In this document: in pieces, positions 1 through 10,195 of the stretch | Layout of the letters: each line of letters starts with the position of its first letter | How positions within the stretch are numbered: position 1 is the stretch's first letter | Source: Micrasema longulum | Lineage: Eukaryota > Arthropoda > Insecta > Trichoptera > Brachycentridae | Reading direction: 5' to 3' | Assembly: GCA_022494885.1 (NCBI GenBank) | Contig: JAGVSM010002926.1 | Location: 82,016-146,015, forward strand | Length of the DNA: 64,000 nt | Translations under genes and position numbers: made by a program | The notes under the pieces: model-generated | The model's database searches: none | What the model was told of the DNA's origin: nothing | The model's input: the letters and a program-made list of their open reading frames with translations, nothing else

Positions 1-112
1 GAGAAAGTTTATTGCCATCGGAAATTGTAATTAAAAAAAATTCAAGACACTGCGATACAAACATTTTACTCTATAAATAGGTGTAAAGGTTTTCACTCCC
101 ACTGTTATCAAT

Positions 113-538
113 ATGTTTCTTTTTTGGGTGATACCGTGTGTGTTGGATTTGATCCAACGTTTCAGCTACCATTGCCGGAGCCATCTTCAGGGTAAACTGT
201 GTTTTGTAGAAAATATTACGCTAATAGTAGTCACTAATAATAGTATAATTACAGTGCACGAATAATAAAAGAACCAATTGAAATACACAGACACCCAAAT
301 AACATAAACAGGACGACAGGCTTAAATTAAACTCAACATGGTTCCCAGCACTACACACTACAAAAACTAATAGAAATGTGCCTACTGCCGACTGGGACAC
401 GGTACAAATTACTTGTATTTAAACACATACTATTTTCTACAAAACACACAGTTTACGCTGAAGATGGCTCCTGCAATGGTTAGCCGAAACGTCGGAACAA
501 ATCCAACACACACAAAAAAGAAACATATTGATTTAGAA
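113..538. repeat. Element with ~105-bp inverted ends carrying ribozyme-like motif
   Basis: The stretches 113-218 and 430-538 are imperfect inverted copies of each other. Each starts in a run resembling TATCAATATGTTTCTTTTTT and continues through a block with CCAACGTTTC and GAAGATGGCTCC. Both arms contain a CTGAAGA box, a short self-complementary stretch and GAAAC (minus strand 159-190, plus strand 458-490). The middle (219-429) is AT-rich without a reading frame. The arrangement resembles the repeated ends of Penelope-like retroelements, but no transposase or reverse transcriptase is present, so the class is an inference. Confidence 0.6.
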
Positions 539-539
539 G

Positions 540-755
540 TTCAAAAGAAGCCTAAAAAATCTACTTTCTCTAAGTGATTTCTAATAATTTATAGCATTAA
601 TTTGTATTTTCAGTATCTTTACATTGGTTCTTTCATTATAAGACTTACATTCCTTCCAAATTAATGGACATGATCATAAACTGGATACGAAAATCGAAAT
701 GTCATTTCATAATTTTCTGGATTTGCATCCGTCTGCTTCTGGGGTACAGAAATGT
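540..755 (-). repeat. Dispersed repeat, second copy at 62180-62400
   Basis: The reverse complement of this stretch matches 62180-62400 closely over about 215 bp, including CAGTTTATGATCATGTCCAT. In the other copy it lies inside a Tigger-like element. No coding capacity is seen. Confidence 0.6.
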
Positions 756-959
756 GCCAAAGAAATAATCTAAATCAACTCTCGAAATATTAATTCATGT
801 TTGTATGAGTCTAGCACCGTGCTACATCTGAATTTTAATAAAAAATTCATGGCACAGATGGATGGTAAAAATAAACACGATAATCGTTGTAACCCTAAGT
901 TTACCGTTCAAAATATTATCTGTAGTACTTAGATTTAACATTTATGTCGGTTAAGAAAT

Positions 960-1560
960 ATTCTGGAAAAATTATCTCAAAGAATGTAATCCGTTGGTTT
1001 TGTCTGTCAGCTGGGGAACATTGTAAAAATTGTCTGTGATAGAATGTAATCCATCTGTTTTGTCTGTCAATCGGGGAATATTTTGATGAAAAATGTCTTT
1101 AAGCCACTAAGGGGAATGTGATCCATCGGTTTTGTCTGTCAACTGAGGAATATTTTAATAAAAATTGTCTGTAAGCCAGTAAAAAGAATGTAATCCATCA
1201 GTTTTGTCTGTCAACTGAGGAATATTTTGGTAAAAATTGTCTGTAAGCGCCGCCAAGACGGATGTAATCCATCGGTTGTGTCTGTCAGCTGAGGAATATT
1301 TTAATAAAAATTGTCTGTAAGCCAGTAAAAAGAATGTAATCCATCAGTTTTGTCTGTCAACTGAGGAATATTTTGGTAAAAATTGTCTGTAAGCGCCGCC
1401 AAGACGGATGTAATCCATCGGTTGTGTCTGTCAGCTGAGGAATATTTTGGTGAAAATTGTCTGTAAGCCAGTAAAAATAATGTAATCCATCAGTTTTGTC
1501 TGTCAGCTGAGGAATGTTTTTGTAATAATTCTCTCTGTAAGTCACTGAGAGAAATGCATG
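960..1560. repeat. 73-bp tandem repeat array with 146-bp higher-order unit
   Basis: About eight units share TGTCTGTCARCTGAGGAATA. The shared box starts at about 1009, 1069, 1141, 1213, 1287, 1359, 1433 and 1505. The spacing alternates 72 and 74, so the repeating block is a 146-bp dimer. One half carries AAGCGCCGCCAAGACG and the other AAGCCAGTAAAAAGAA. Minisatellite-like; the small ORF inside is an artefact of the periodicity. Confidence 0.9.
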
Positions 1561-1839
1561 GGAGCGGTTGCACTTATAAGTTTAGGAATATTCTGATAAA
1601 AATTCACTTAAACCAGTTACAGAAATTCAAGTTTGTTAGTGAAAACTCTTAGTGGAAGTTCATAATAATTTACTGTAGAAATAAAAAACGAATAACACTT
1701 AAACTTGTCATATATTTACCGCTGAAGAAACTGGTTACTTTATTCCAAATTAATGGATTAAGTATCGCTCGTCTTTTATTTCTATAGTCAATTAAAAGTT
1801 ACGGGAAAATGTCAGTTGAGACAGAAAATAAAACAAATA

Positions 1840-2417
1840 CAGTAAAACTCCAACTATCCGGATTAATGAGCGACAGATTTTATTGCTTTTGAAATAAAAC
1901 AACGCGTACTGTGAATACCGTTAAAAATATATGAAATGTATTTAGAATAATTCATTGTATTTTCAAAATCAGAATGTTTACATATTAACAAATAAATTTA
2001 AAAATAATATTTCACTAGAAAAACGCCACATGTTTGGCATTGATAGTTGTGACGTCAAGATTCGTGACGATGTTCTATCAAAAATTTCACTGTTAGGAAC
2101 AAAGAAAAACAACATGAATGGCGACGTATTAGGAGCGTGGCCAATGCAATGACTGTTTTCCTGGGAATTCAAAATTACAAATTTCAAAATATTTTTTATT
2201 GGACAGAATTTCATAGACCCTGATTACTTTAAAAATGTTTTTAAAAAATGTTATATTCCTCTATTGGAATCACATTAAAAACTTAATTAAACAGTCCAGC
2301 AAATTTAATTGCACAGTTAAATTAAAATTAAAAACATCTGTATTTTTTATTTCCTGATGGCGATTTGGATTCTTAGCAATCCAGATGACCGGAGTTCGGA
2401 TAAACGGAGTTCTACTG
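1840..2417. mobile_element. Tigger/pogo-like MITE carrying a nested repeat
   Basis: The ends are inverted: CAGTAAAACTCCAACTATCC on the left, and GGAGTTCGGATAAACGGAGT on the right running into TCTACTG. TA flanks both sides, as expected for the pogo/Tigger group. A shorter copy at 32464-32765 has the same ends and core. The extra ~310 bp here (about 1935-2245) belongs to a different repeat family also seen at 21885-22290 and 34100-34580, so this is a nested insertion. Confidence 0.7.
1935..2245 (+). repeat. Dispersed repeat family B, nested in the MITE
   Basis: Shares ATTCGTGACGATGTTCTA, GCGTGGCCAATGCAATGA and TTTCATAGACCC with the copies at 21885-22290, 34100-34580 and (inverted) 20065-20175. 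Probably a non-autonomous element; no protein is encoded. Confidence 0.65.
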
Positions 2418-2892
2418 TATTAAAATATATGCGTTATTTTGAGCAACTTGCAGAGTGTCTTGTCTCCGAGTTGAGGAATGTTCTGGTAAAAAACACACTT
2501 TAATGATATAAACTATTTGATGTTGTGTGTAGTGGACCATTTTATTAAGAATATAATCAATGTGATATTTAATTGTTAATCTCCCAAGATATAAAACTGG
2601 ATGTGTTAACAATCCAATGACGTGTAATTGAATGGACACGTTACGAGCGCGTAGAAGATGGCATTTAAATTCTCGGATAATTGCCTTCATTCTGTAACAA
2701 ACTTCTACTCATAAACTTGGTGAAAAATTGCTTTAATTACCATGCATATGTGAAGAACAGAACGAAGTGTCATTTCAATAGTAAATACAATCGTATACGT
2801 TTAATATGTAGGTGATGGGGTATTCTCACAAATTAAGAATGATGTTAAAAATTTATTTAAGAGCGGATTTTTGTGATTCTAATTATATAACC

Positions 2893-2986
2893 ATTGTAAC
2901 GCACAAGCTGGCCTTTCCTACGCATGCAGATGCTCATAAGATCACCTACATGTTATGGATGGCCAGTTAAGTGTTACAATGACCCA
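2893..2986. repeat. Short inverted-repeat element (~94 bp)
   Basis: The ends CATTGTAAC and GTTACAATG are inverted, with an inner CTGGCC/GGCCAG pair. A related copy is at about 48590-48672, sharing ACATGTAGGT- and GCATCTACATGCG-like blocks. A small MITE or its internal palindrome. The rest of 2420-3499 shows nothing else recognisable. Confidence 0.45.
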
Positions 2987-3499
2987 AAAGAAGGTTCTCT
3001 TTGTATCTCTTACACCAATGTTTGCATTTGCAATGGGATTTGCTATCTCTTATTTTCTATGCAGCTACTAAGGAATTAATGTGTCTATTTATTATACGTC
3101 ACTGGTCCGATCTGTCAAAAAAGAGTAGAAATTACTTAAAGGCGCTGATGTTCTTTAAAGCTTAAACATCATCGTAAGCGCAATTTTAAAAAATAATTTA
3201 AGAATGTTGTGACCTTCAATCACAAAACAGTGCAATTTTAATTTGGTGTTGCCAGCATAAAAATCAGTCGTAGTTCTGATTTTTACCGTTTTCTGCTCTT
3301 TTTTGACAGTCTCGAGTTATTAGTAAACAAAATAACTACAGAGGTATAATCTACTACTACTTACAGAGATTTCATGATTTACCCTGTCGGCACCAGTCCT
3401 AGCTTAACTGCTAGGCCTCTTAACTGTACATTATTATTTTTACGAAGGCTATATGTTCTGAATTTGGGTATTTCAAAACAGATGCAGAGGAGAACTTCT

Positions 3500-4014
3500 T
3501 TGTGAAGGGGAAATGAGAGGCCAGGGCTTACGAATGTCATTGGAAAAATCCAAGCTTTGTTAGTTAGTTTCGACTCTGCACCACATTACAATTTACAACT
3601 TATTTTGTAGTTTATAAATGACATCCTTATTTCGGGGGCTTTTGCAATACTTTTGGTCAATGCATAATAAACGATACGAGTGGGTGATGTCAGATCAGTT
3701 GGAAACTAACCCCTAAATTGTAAACATGTCCACTAACAAGAGGGAGTGTATCTCAATTTCTGAAAAAGTGGCAATTATTTCTGAAATAGAATGTGGCGCG
3801 AAAAATCTTGAGGTGTGTAAAAAATCTTATCCATAGTTTAAAGTAGTTATATTTTTTTAATTATCTGAATGAACTGTAAGTATATTTATTTGTTAATGGC
3901 AATATGCAATAGAGATTGGATTTAAAAAATACCCTTTCTCTGGTATAACGAGTAATGCTTGTAAAGAGCAAATTCAGTCGGTCCCATCTTCCCCGTAATT
4001 ACCAAGTTCGACTT
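3500..4014 (+). mobile_element. Decayed Tigger-like transposon fragment with transposase N-terminus
   Basis: At 3726 an ATG opens a frame beginning MSTNKRECISISEKVAIISE that stops after about 34 codons. This matches the N-terminal helix-turn-helix of Tigger/CENP-B transposases. The right end (GTAATTACCAAGTTCGACTT) matches the right end of the better copy at 61591-62708. Most of the transposase gene is missing. 4015-4794 has no gene and no recognised repeat. Confidence 0.65.
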
Positions 4015-5034
4015 CACTTTGTTTCTTACTCTTGAAGTCTTGAAATCTGCTTTCGACGACTGCAACGGGATTTTGTAACTTTCTCGTGCGGGTCATTTTA
4101 AATTCGTAGTCGACTGGGTTCAGCAGCCTTGCTTTTAGACAATCTTTGATTTATCATTTTCATCCTGTCATTCTACATTTTAAAATCTTTCATTTTGCGA
4201 AAACATACATATTTCCTTTTCTATTCACACTTTGAAATTTCATTTTAGCAACTATTGTTTTTTGAAAGATCTTCATTTTATTTTTGATTTGAAGTTCTTG
4301 ACCATAGAGTAGCCACATTTTTTTTTCCTTTTGAAAAATGACCCAAAAAACATATCTACAAATGTATATTTATAAATTCATATACAAATTATTTTATTTA
4401 AAAAAAAACAAGTAAAATAATGATTGGAATATATTTACAAAACAACAAATCAAAATAAAATAAACTCTAAAGTTAATATACTCGTAAGTAAACAATTACA
4501 TATCTTCATAGAACATCTTTTGAGGTCTGTCATTTCTAGTGATTTGTCTCTCATAGCTTTGTTTTTCTGTACATATTTTTTTGTTAAGTTCCCTTTCCTT
4601 TATCTGCTGTTTTTCTTCGTATGCACCCAAAAGAAATATCATAACCTCATAAGTAGTACGTAGATTACAACCTCATGGAAAAAATGTACCTATCAATTTT
4701 TGATATGTGGTCAATTATGGCTCTAATAAATGTATATGTAAACAAACTTGTCTCATTTCATGCCTTTATTTTTATTTACACTTTTAAACACTTTAGGGGT
4801 GGTATTCTGAATCTTCTCTACCCCCTTAGAGAGTGATTAATTTACCGATTTTTATTTTTTGCATGCATTTATAATTTGCTTCATATAATGGCCACTTTTT
4901 TTTGTAAACCTCTATTTTGAGGTGGGGTCTTGTCAGCAGGTGGGATAGAGGGGATATGGAAGGAGGTAATGAAAAATACACCACAACACTCCGACCAATT
5001 GAGGAAAAAACCTTCTTTTTTTTTGCAACTGGCG

Positions 5035-5098
5035 GGAATGGAACCAGCGACGCCAGTTTTACAGTTGGCCGTCTAACCAACTGCGCCACGGCGCCTGT
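5035..5098 (-). repeat. tRNA-Tyr-like SINE head
   Basis: Read on the minus strand it has an A box (GTGGCGCAGTTGG), a Tyr-like anticodon region (AACTGTAAAACTG) and a B box (CTGGTTCCATTCC). The acceptor arm does not pair properly. Unrelated repeat sequence follows, so it is a tRNA-derived repeat and not a functional tRNA gene. Confidence 0.6.
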
Positions 5099-5143
5099 CT
5101 GACGACTGATGATTAAACATCAAAAGATATTTAAAGCTTTTTT

Positions 5144-5413
5144 TTTTTATTAATATCCCTACAGAGATGAGGTAGAATTTTTTCAAATTCAGGATTATGG
5201 ATATTCGAGCGTTTACAGGGCTTATGACCTGTCATTGGCTGGGTTAAGTGGCCACTTTACGTATTTTACAACATTCCCCATTCCGCTTATTAGCGAACAT
5301 AGTGGCCACTTAACCCAGCCAATGACAGGTCATAAGCCCTGTAAACGCTCAAATATCCATAATCCTGAATTTGAAAAAATTCTACCTCATCTCTGTAGGG
5401 ATATTAATAAAAA
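5144..5413. repeat. Near-perfect 113-bp palindrome (foldback repeat)
   Basis: Arms 5144-5256 and 5301-5413 are reverse complements with a single mismatch (ATTCGAG against ATTTGAG). The spacer is 44 bp. The core GGGCTTATGACCTGTCATTG followed by GTGGCCACTT recurs as single, more diverged arms at 6068, 21178, 31425, 42930, 43975, 44190 and 50040. The arms here are far more alike than the solo copies, suggesting a recent inverted duplication or gene conversion. Confidence 0.9.
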
Positions 5414-6067
5414 ATATATACCTACTCCCCCTTGGGAGAAATCCAGATTTGTGTATGTCCAAAAAAATACACGTACCAAAAATAATGATATTTAAAGCTG
5501 TTTAAAAAACAGAAGCAAACTAGTGCAGTTAGGTCGATTCAACCTAATGAATTGTTTTGGGTAATGTTTAAGGTCGCAATAGTGTTCTTAATGAAAATTA
5601 TCATGTTTGATTTTGCATGTTCATATTTATTTGACATTTAATCATCAGTGTGGCCAGATATGAAGCAAAATGTAAAAGCATGCAAAAAAACAAAATCTGT
5701 AAATTAATCATTCTCGGGGGGTAGAGAAGATTTTGAATACCACCCCTGGGGTGCAATTATAAAATATGGATATAAGAAAAATTTTAAAATTGAAAAAATG
5801 GTAGCATGAGTGGTGGAGGATTGACCGTTTGGTGGAGGGATTCTCCTTTTTAGTCTTGAAATGAGAAATGAGAGAACTTTCTCGGAACTGTTGGACTTAC
5901 CTATGTTTATATTGCTTGCAGACCCGACGGTTGGGCCTGGCTGCTGGTTGCTGGTTGCTGGTTGCGTACTGCGAACCAGTTTGTTTAGAAAATAATTCAA
6001 CAAGACATTGGCAAAAGCATACAATTTCCTATGCAGCACCATTTATTTAAAAAAAAAAAAATAACAT

Positions 6068-6280
6068 ATTACAACAGAGATGAAGAACATTTAAGAGAAG
6101 GTTTTATAGAAGTCTAGGCATCTACAGGGCTTATAACCTGTCAATGGCTGGTTTAAGTGGCCACTTTACACACTGTGTAACATTCACCATTCTGCCCATA
6201 TTTAAACATCTATATTCCTTCCATTCTTTCATCTGTTGATGTTTGTGAAGTTAAAGAGCTAAAACCTTTATTTAAGCGAG
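6068..6280 (+). repeat. Solo copy of the GTGGCCAC repeat family
   Basis: Begins ACAGAGATGAAGAACATTTA, passes CTAGGCATCTACAGGGCTTA and GTGGCCACTTTACACACTGT, and ends near AGAGCTAAAACCTTTATT. A full-length reverse copy lies at about 50040-50312. Confidence 0.75.
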
Positions 6281-6352
6281 TGTTTTGAAAAATTTATGTT
6301 AAAAATAAATAATAAAAATTAGTTTACAGTGAGTATATAAGATAATAATATA

Positions 6353-6723
6353 CAGAGTGTTCTTTAAACCCTGTCACATCCGAAACCACGATGATCAGTA
6401 TGGGTAGGAAGACATATTGGCGTATTAATTTTTTTTATTTAGAATGAAGAAAATTTTTAAAAATAAAATATTTAAAAAAACAAATGGTTGATTACTTCTG
6501 CAGGGAAGAAGCGACCGCGCCCCCGGCCGTGCGGTTGAAGGTGTATCAGATTCCCCTCTCCTTGTTTCTCCCTTGCAGAAGTAAGCAACCATTTGGTTTT
6601 TTTAAATATTTTATTTTTTAAGATTTTAGTTGTTCTAAAAATTTATTTTAATGTGCCAATATGTCTTCTTGGTCATACTGATCATCGTGGTTTCGGATGT
6701 GACAGGGTTTAAAGAACACCCTG
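6353..6723. mobile_element. Foldback MITE with ~150-bp inverted ends
   Basis: The left end CAGAGTGTTCTTTAAACCCT and right end GGGTTTAAAGAACACCCTG are inverted. The arms continue through TCACATCCGAAACCACGATG and an AT-rich block. TA (possibly TATA) flanks both ends. A diverged second copy lies at 45150-45440. The centre is GC-rich (GACCGCGCCCCCGGCC). Probably a mariner-type non-autonomous element. Confidence 0.75.
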
Positions 6724-6929
6724 TATATGGGATACAAAAATATTTGAAAAATTAATTTCAGTAAGAGACAAGTCAAAAACAGAAAAGATTGCATGAAAAA
6801 TAAAGTTTTATTATGACTTAAATAATTAGTTTTGAACAATGCATTAAAAAACGTTTTTAAATTAATAATTGTTGTATTAAAAATGTCTATATCACAAGTA
6901 AAAGTATTGTTATAGTGTTCATGAAGCAG

Positions 6930-7262
6930 TGGCGAATGGCGATTTTATTTACAGGTAAGCCATAAAAAAATTTTTTTTTTGTACCTACATAGTAGGTACA
7001 TAATATAATTATTATTATTATTAATAATACACTAGCAGCTAAAAAGCTGATGTGTGTATATCAAGTGCACATGGTTATTAAACATTATAAATTGATGTGC
7101 GCATCTAGGCAGTTTTTGAACACATTAACTGAGCTAGCACCGATCACTTTCTCAGGAAGGCCATTCCATTTCTCCACAACTCGGTTTGTCAGGAAGTTCT
7201 TCCTGGGGTTGGACGAGAAGGAGTAGTGTTGAGTTTCAATGAATGACCTCTGAGATGGCGGT
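6930..7262 (-). mobile_element. Non-LTR retrotransposon reverse transcriptase 3' end
   Basis: On the minus strand, RHLRGHSLKLNTTPSRP is followed, after a frameshift, by KNFLTNRVVEKWNGLPEKVI and then VFKNCLDAHI and a stop. This is the C-terminal signature of animal LINE polymerase ORFs (RGHxxKL ... WNxLP ... FKxxLD). 6930-7010 resembles the tail region at 47760-47850, suggesting a common 3' end. The fragment lies just downstream of RPAP2 in the same orientation. Confidence 0.75.
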
Positions 7263-7426
7263 TTTCATTCATAGTGAACATTGGTTTTAGCTTGGGTACA
7301 TTATATTGCTCAGTTAAGATTTTGACCCCCCTAGGGGATGAAATCCAGTCTTTGTCTACAAACATTTGGACGAACTCAAAATATTGTTAATTTCAATTGT
7401 ATATAATTTCATATAGAACAAATTAC

Positions 7427-9223
7427 TCACATAATATTTACCGTAAGTTGATTATCATCACTATTGAGTAATCTATCTATGTCCGTCAGCCACGCAATAA
7501 ACCTGTCTAAATAACCGCCATCTTGTTCATAGTTCAGGAGCAGAAGTTGCAAATGTCGGTTAGCCATATCTCTCTCCAAAGCACCCTTCAACTGAATATC
7601 TCTTATAGATAGTAATTTGACAAATATCATTACAATCATGTTCCACTGGGCTGGCTTAAATATGATATTGTGCGCTTGCAAGTTGAATGTCGCCACAAGC
7701 AATCGAACATCGGAGCTAACCTTCTTGGGAGTAAGTCCCAACGATTGTAAGAGATCTGGCAACACTTTGTCTAAACTGTTCAGGACAATTTTTCGTCGCA
7801 ACGCGTGCTGGGCAGTCTTGTCAACTAAAGGAAGGTTAGTCGTAGATTCATCGCTGACAGTGTTTTTTTCCGTGTCTATGGTATGTCTCGTCTTTTCTAT
7901 CGGTATTTCCATCTCCCCTTTTAAAAAAGCCCGTACTTTGATATCCAACTGCGCGCTCTCTTCTCGAAGCATCGAATAATGGGGGAGAGGTTTCAATTCT
8001 CTCGCTGAAGTAATTTTACTGTCAAATTTCTTATCTTCTAATTCCAATAAATTCAATTTTCTGCATAACAGTTGGTACTGATCGTAAGAAGTGGATTTGT
8101 AAAATAATCCATTAGCTATATTGTTCAGATGTTCCTTGATGCATTCCCCTTTGTCTTCCACCATTTGTTTGACCTTATCTTTGCCAAATAAAAATAGCAT
8201 TGTTTCAAGGGTAAACCATTCGCCTAAGCATTTTTCAATGTGGATAATTGCCACAGACATAGGGGTGGATTGTTTTTTCTGGACTTTTCTTTGTTTATGG
8301 ATATCTTGTTTAGATCGAGCTTCATTTACACTATCTTGTAATATCTGGCCTGCGCCTAATATTGGATCTGTTTTATTTTCATGTTTCCTTTCAAAAATTT
8401 CTCCCAAAATTTTTCCTTTTAAATTTGACTTCAACTTTAGCTTACTTTTAGGTTCACCAACATTATCCTGAAATTTGACTGTTTTTTTTAATTCATTTTC
8501 CGTATGTCTCTTTAGTTCGTCTTTTATTTCTATTTCAGGCTTCGTATCATTACCTGTTTCTTTTGCTAGCTCGTTTTCTTTTTCATCATTAGCTACATCA
8601 ATCTCGACCGACTCAATGACGACATCTTTTCCTTCGGGATCTTTAGATATTTCAGTGAGAGATGCTTCGGTAAAATCAAGAAAAGAATTAAAAGAGTTTT
8701 CTTTTGTTTCTTCTAAGTTGACTTTTTTGACCAGAGACAAATCAATTTCATCCCCAATAATTCCTTTTGTCTTGTGTGATAACAATTTGAAATTCGGAAT
8801 ACCTTCGTTTTCACGGTACCATAGAGGGCTGATTGAGATTTGATCTTTGATAAAAACAGAGGCTTCATAGCAAATATTACTGCAAAAATTTTTCCTGGCT
8901 GTTATATCGTACACCTTATTTGTCTTACACGATATAATATATTTTTGTGATGGTAGCTTGTCTGGCAGATTTTTAGTGCACAGCGGATATCCGCAAAGTT
9001 TAGAAATCGCCCTTTCTTCATTTACATCTTCATAATGACTTTGACTAATACGCGGAAGACATCTTAGGAAAAACGATTCTGAAACTTCATTTTCGAGGAG
9101 TGAAATAACCACGGACTGAGCGGTTGCTTCGCAATCGCGCTTTTTCTTGAGAAAATATACTATTTCTTCTTTTGTCATATCCTCTACCTTAGGAGGTAGT
9201 TTGTTTTTTTTAGAAGTATTCAT
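7427..9223 (-). CDS. RPAP2: RPAP2 / Rtr1-family RNA polymerase II CTD phosphatase
   Basis: A 598-residue intact frame. The family removes Ser5 phosphate from the RNA polymerase II large-subunit C-terminal domain and helps deliver polymerase to the nucleus. Residues 70-125 hold the Rtr1 zinc-binding domain: Cys77 and Cys82 in LCGYPLC, and Cys114 and Cys118 in FCSNIC, with the conserved KVYDITARK between. SPLWYRE follows at about 132-138. Residues 165-300 are charged, Glu/Lys-rich and probably disordered. The C-terminal third (GEWFTLETMLFLFGKDKVK onward) is the less conserved metazoan RPAP2 tail. The start is the first ATG after an upstream AT-rich leader, in context TTTCAAAATGA. No intron interrupts the frame, so a retrocopy is possible. 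The lack of any lesion, and no oligo-A tail immediately after the stop, favour a real gene. Confidence 0.93.
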   Translation of the reverse strand: MNTSKKNKLPPKVEDMTKEEIVYFLKKKRDCEATAQSVVISLLENEVSESFFLRCLPRISQSHYEDVNEERAISKLCGYPLCTKNLPDKLPSQKYIISCKTNKVYDITARKNFCSNICYEASVFIKDQISISPLWYRENEGIPNFKLLSHKTKGIIGDEIDLSLVKKVNLEETKENSFNSFLDFTEASLTEISKDPEGKDVVIESVEIDVANDEKENELAKETGNDTKPEIEIKDELKRHTENELKKTVKFQDNVGEPKSKLKLKSNLKGKILGEIFERKHENKTDPILGAGQILQDSVNEARSKQDIHKQRKVQKKQSTPMSVAIIHIEKCLGEWFTLETMLFLFGKDKVKQMVEDKGECIKEHLNNIANGLFYKSTSYDQYQLLCRKLNLLELEDKKFDSKITSARELKPLPHYSMLREESAQLDIKVRAFLKGEMEIPIEKTRHTIDTEKNTVSDESTTNLPLVDKTAQHALRRKIVLNSLDKVLPDLLQSLGLTPKKVSSDVRLLVATFNLQAHNIIFKPAQWNMIVMIFVKLLSIRDIQLKGALERDMANRHLQLLLLNYEQDGGYLDRFIAWLTDIDRLLNSDDNQLTVNIM

Positions 9224-9420
9224 TTTGAAATTTATAAAACAATTTGTTTCGAAAACTCTTAGAAATCAACTAATGGCTCGTTACAATAACTATTCTACAG
9301 TCAACTTAAGAAGAGACTTTTGACGCTTGCAGCGTTTGCACGCTCAAACAGCTGTCAGCTGTCAAATGTTGTTTGCTTTACCAACGAGCAGGGCTGCCAA
9401 TTTAAGGAGAATTCCTCAAA
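9224..9420 (-). promoter_or_regulatory. Probable 5' flank of RPAP2
   Basis: This is the only non-repeat stretch directly upstream of RPAP2. It carries two adjacent CAGCTG E-boxes (about 9349-9364). No clear TATA box or initiator is visible. Assigned by position only. Confidence 0.25.
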
Positions 9421-9579
9421 CTGCGGGGGATTTCAACTCGATTGGGGATTGGTATTATTCGGGGAAAATGGGGGGACTTTAACATTTTACCATTTATTAA
9501 TTTATCTTTAGCTAACACATCGGGTAGACATTCTAGGTTCAATGAGGAACTCCAGCCCTACGTGAAATTGGATACAAAA

Positions 9580-9855
9580 AATGTTTTCTTGCGCGTGGTA
9601 AAAATTAGAGCATTCAGTTGTATGGCAAAGTTTTTTGAAAACACGAATTTGAATGTACGAAAAAAATAATAAAAAATATTTTAATAAAAACCCGCTACTT
9701 TGATTGGCCTCATTGGTACATATTAACCAACCAATGAAATAAGAGCTGTGAAGGAAATTCGGTTGGCTTACCTTAACGATCCAATCGGAAGAACTAACAG
9801 AAAGAACAACTTCTGACGTCACACGCGGAGTTATTTCAGAAATACAAAACTCTAA
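9580..9855 (+). repeat. Dispersed GACGTC repeat family C
   Basis: Shares AAAATGTTTTCTTGCGCGTG, an AT-rich spacer, ACCAATGA- and CCAATCGG-type blocks and TGACGTCACACGCGG with copies at 20215, 35365, 40610 (inverted), 41375, 43735 (inverted) and 49105 (inverted). Non-coding, probably a non-autonomous DNA element. From 9860 to 12000 there is otherwise AT-rich DNA without a recognised gene. Confidence 0.65.
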
Positions 9856-10125
9856 ATAATCATAGGATAATACGATATATAAATAATAAACAAAAAAACT
9901 TTGCTTAGTTTTATTGTCTATTACCAAATTTAAAAAATATACTGAACTTCCTCATTATAATGTCGTTATAGTGTTTTTTAAAATTGAACACTCATTAAGT
10001 ATTGTTATTACTTTTTTTTTGTTTTTAAGAAATATTTGTGTTTTTATGATTTACCCAAATATTACATTTTTAGGGCCATTTTCAACGAGTTGTAAATAAC
10101 TCACTATTAGAAAATGGAAACTTAG

Positions 10126-10195
10126 TTGGAGTAGAGTGGGATTCGAACCACGGACCATTGGTCCGTGAGTCCGAGACACTAGCCACAGGACCACA
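10126..10195 (-). repeat. tRNA-like sequence (SINE head or tRNA pseudogene)
   Basis: On the minus strand there is a perfect B box (GGTTCGAATCC), an A-box-like CTGTGGCTAGTG and a hairpin CACGGACCA/TGGTCCGTG. The expected acceptor and anticodon stems do not pair, so it is not called as a tRNA gene. Confidence 0.45.

Larger units (their letters stand above)
4795..5747. mobile_element. TIR element with ~100-bp inverted ends
   Basis: 4795-4897 and 5645-5747 are inverted copies. Outer ends read AGGGGTGGTATTCTGAATCT and, inverted, AGGGGTGGTATTCAAAATCT. The arms continue through CTTCTCTACCCCC and AGTGATTAATTTAC. Inside are a tRNA-like block (about 5035-5098) and a palindrome (5144-5413). No transposase frame is seen. 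Superfamily unknown. Confidence 0.75.

Noticed and set aside
960..1560. CRISPR-like repeat array
   Set aside because: Units are contiguous 73-bp tandem repeats without unique spacers, in a eukaryotic genome.
5030..5100. tRNA gene calls (also 10126, 21545, 26036, 33897, 45571, 60253)
   Set aside because: A and B boxes are present, but acceptor and anticodon stems do not pair. Most are followed by a shared SINE body or lie in repeats.
7617..8843. Plus-strand ORFs of about 120 codons
   Set aside because: Antisense shadows of RPAP2, rich in Ser/Phe from reversed Glu/Lys codons.
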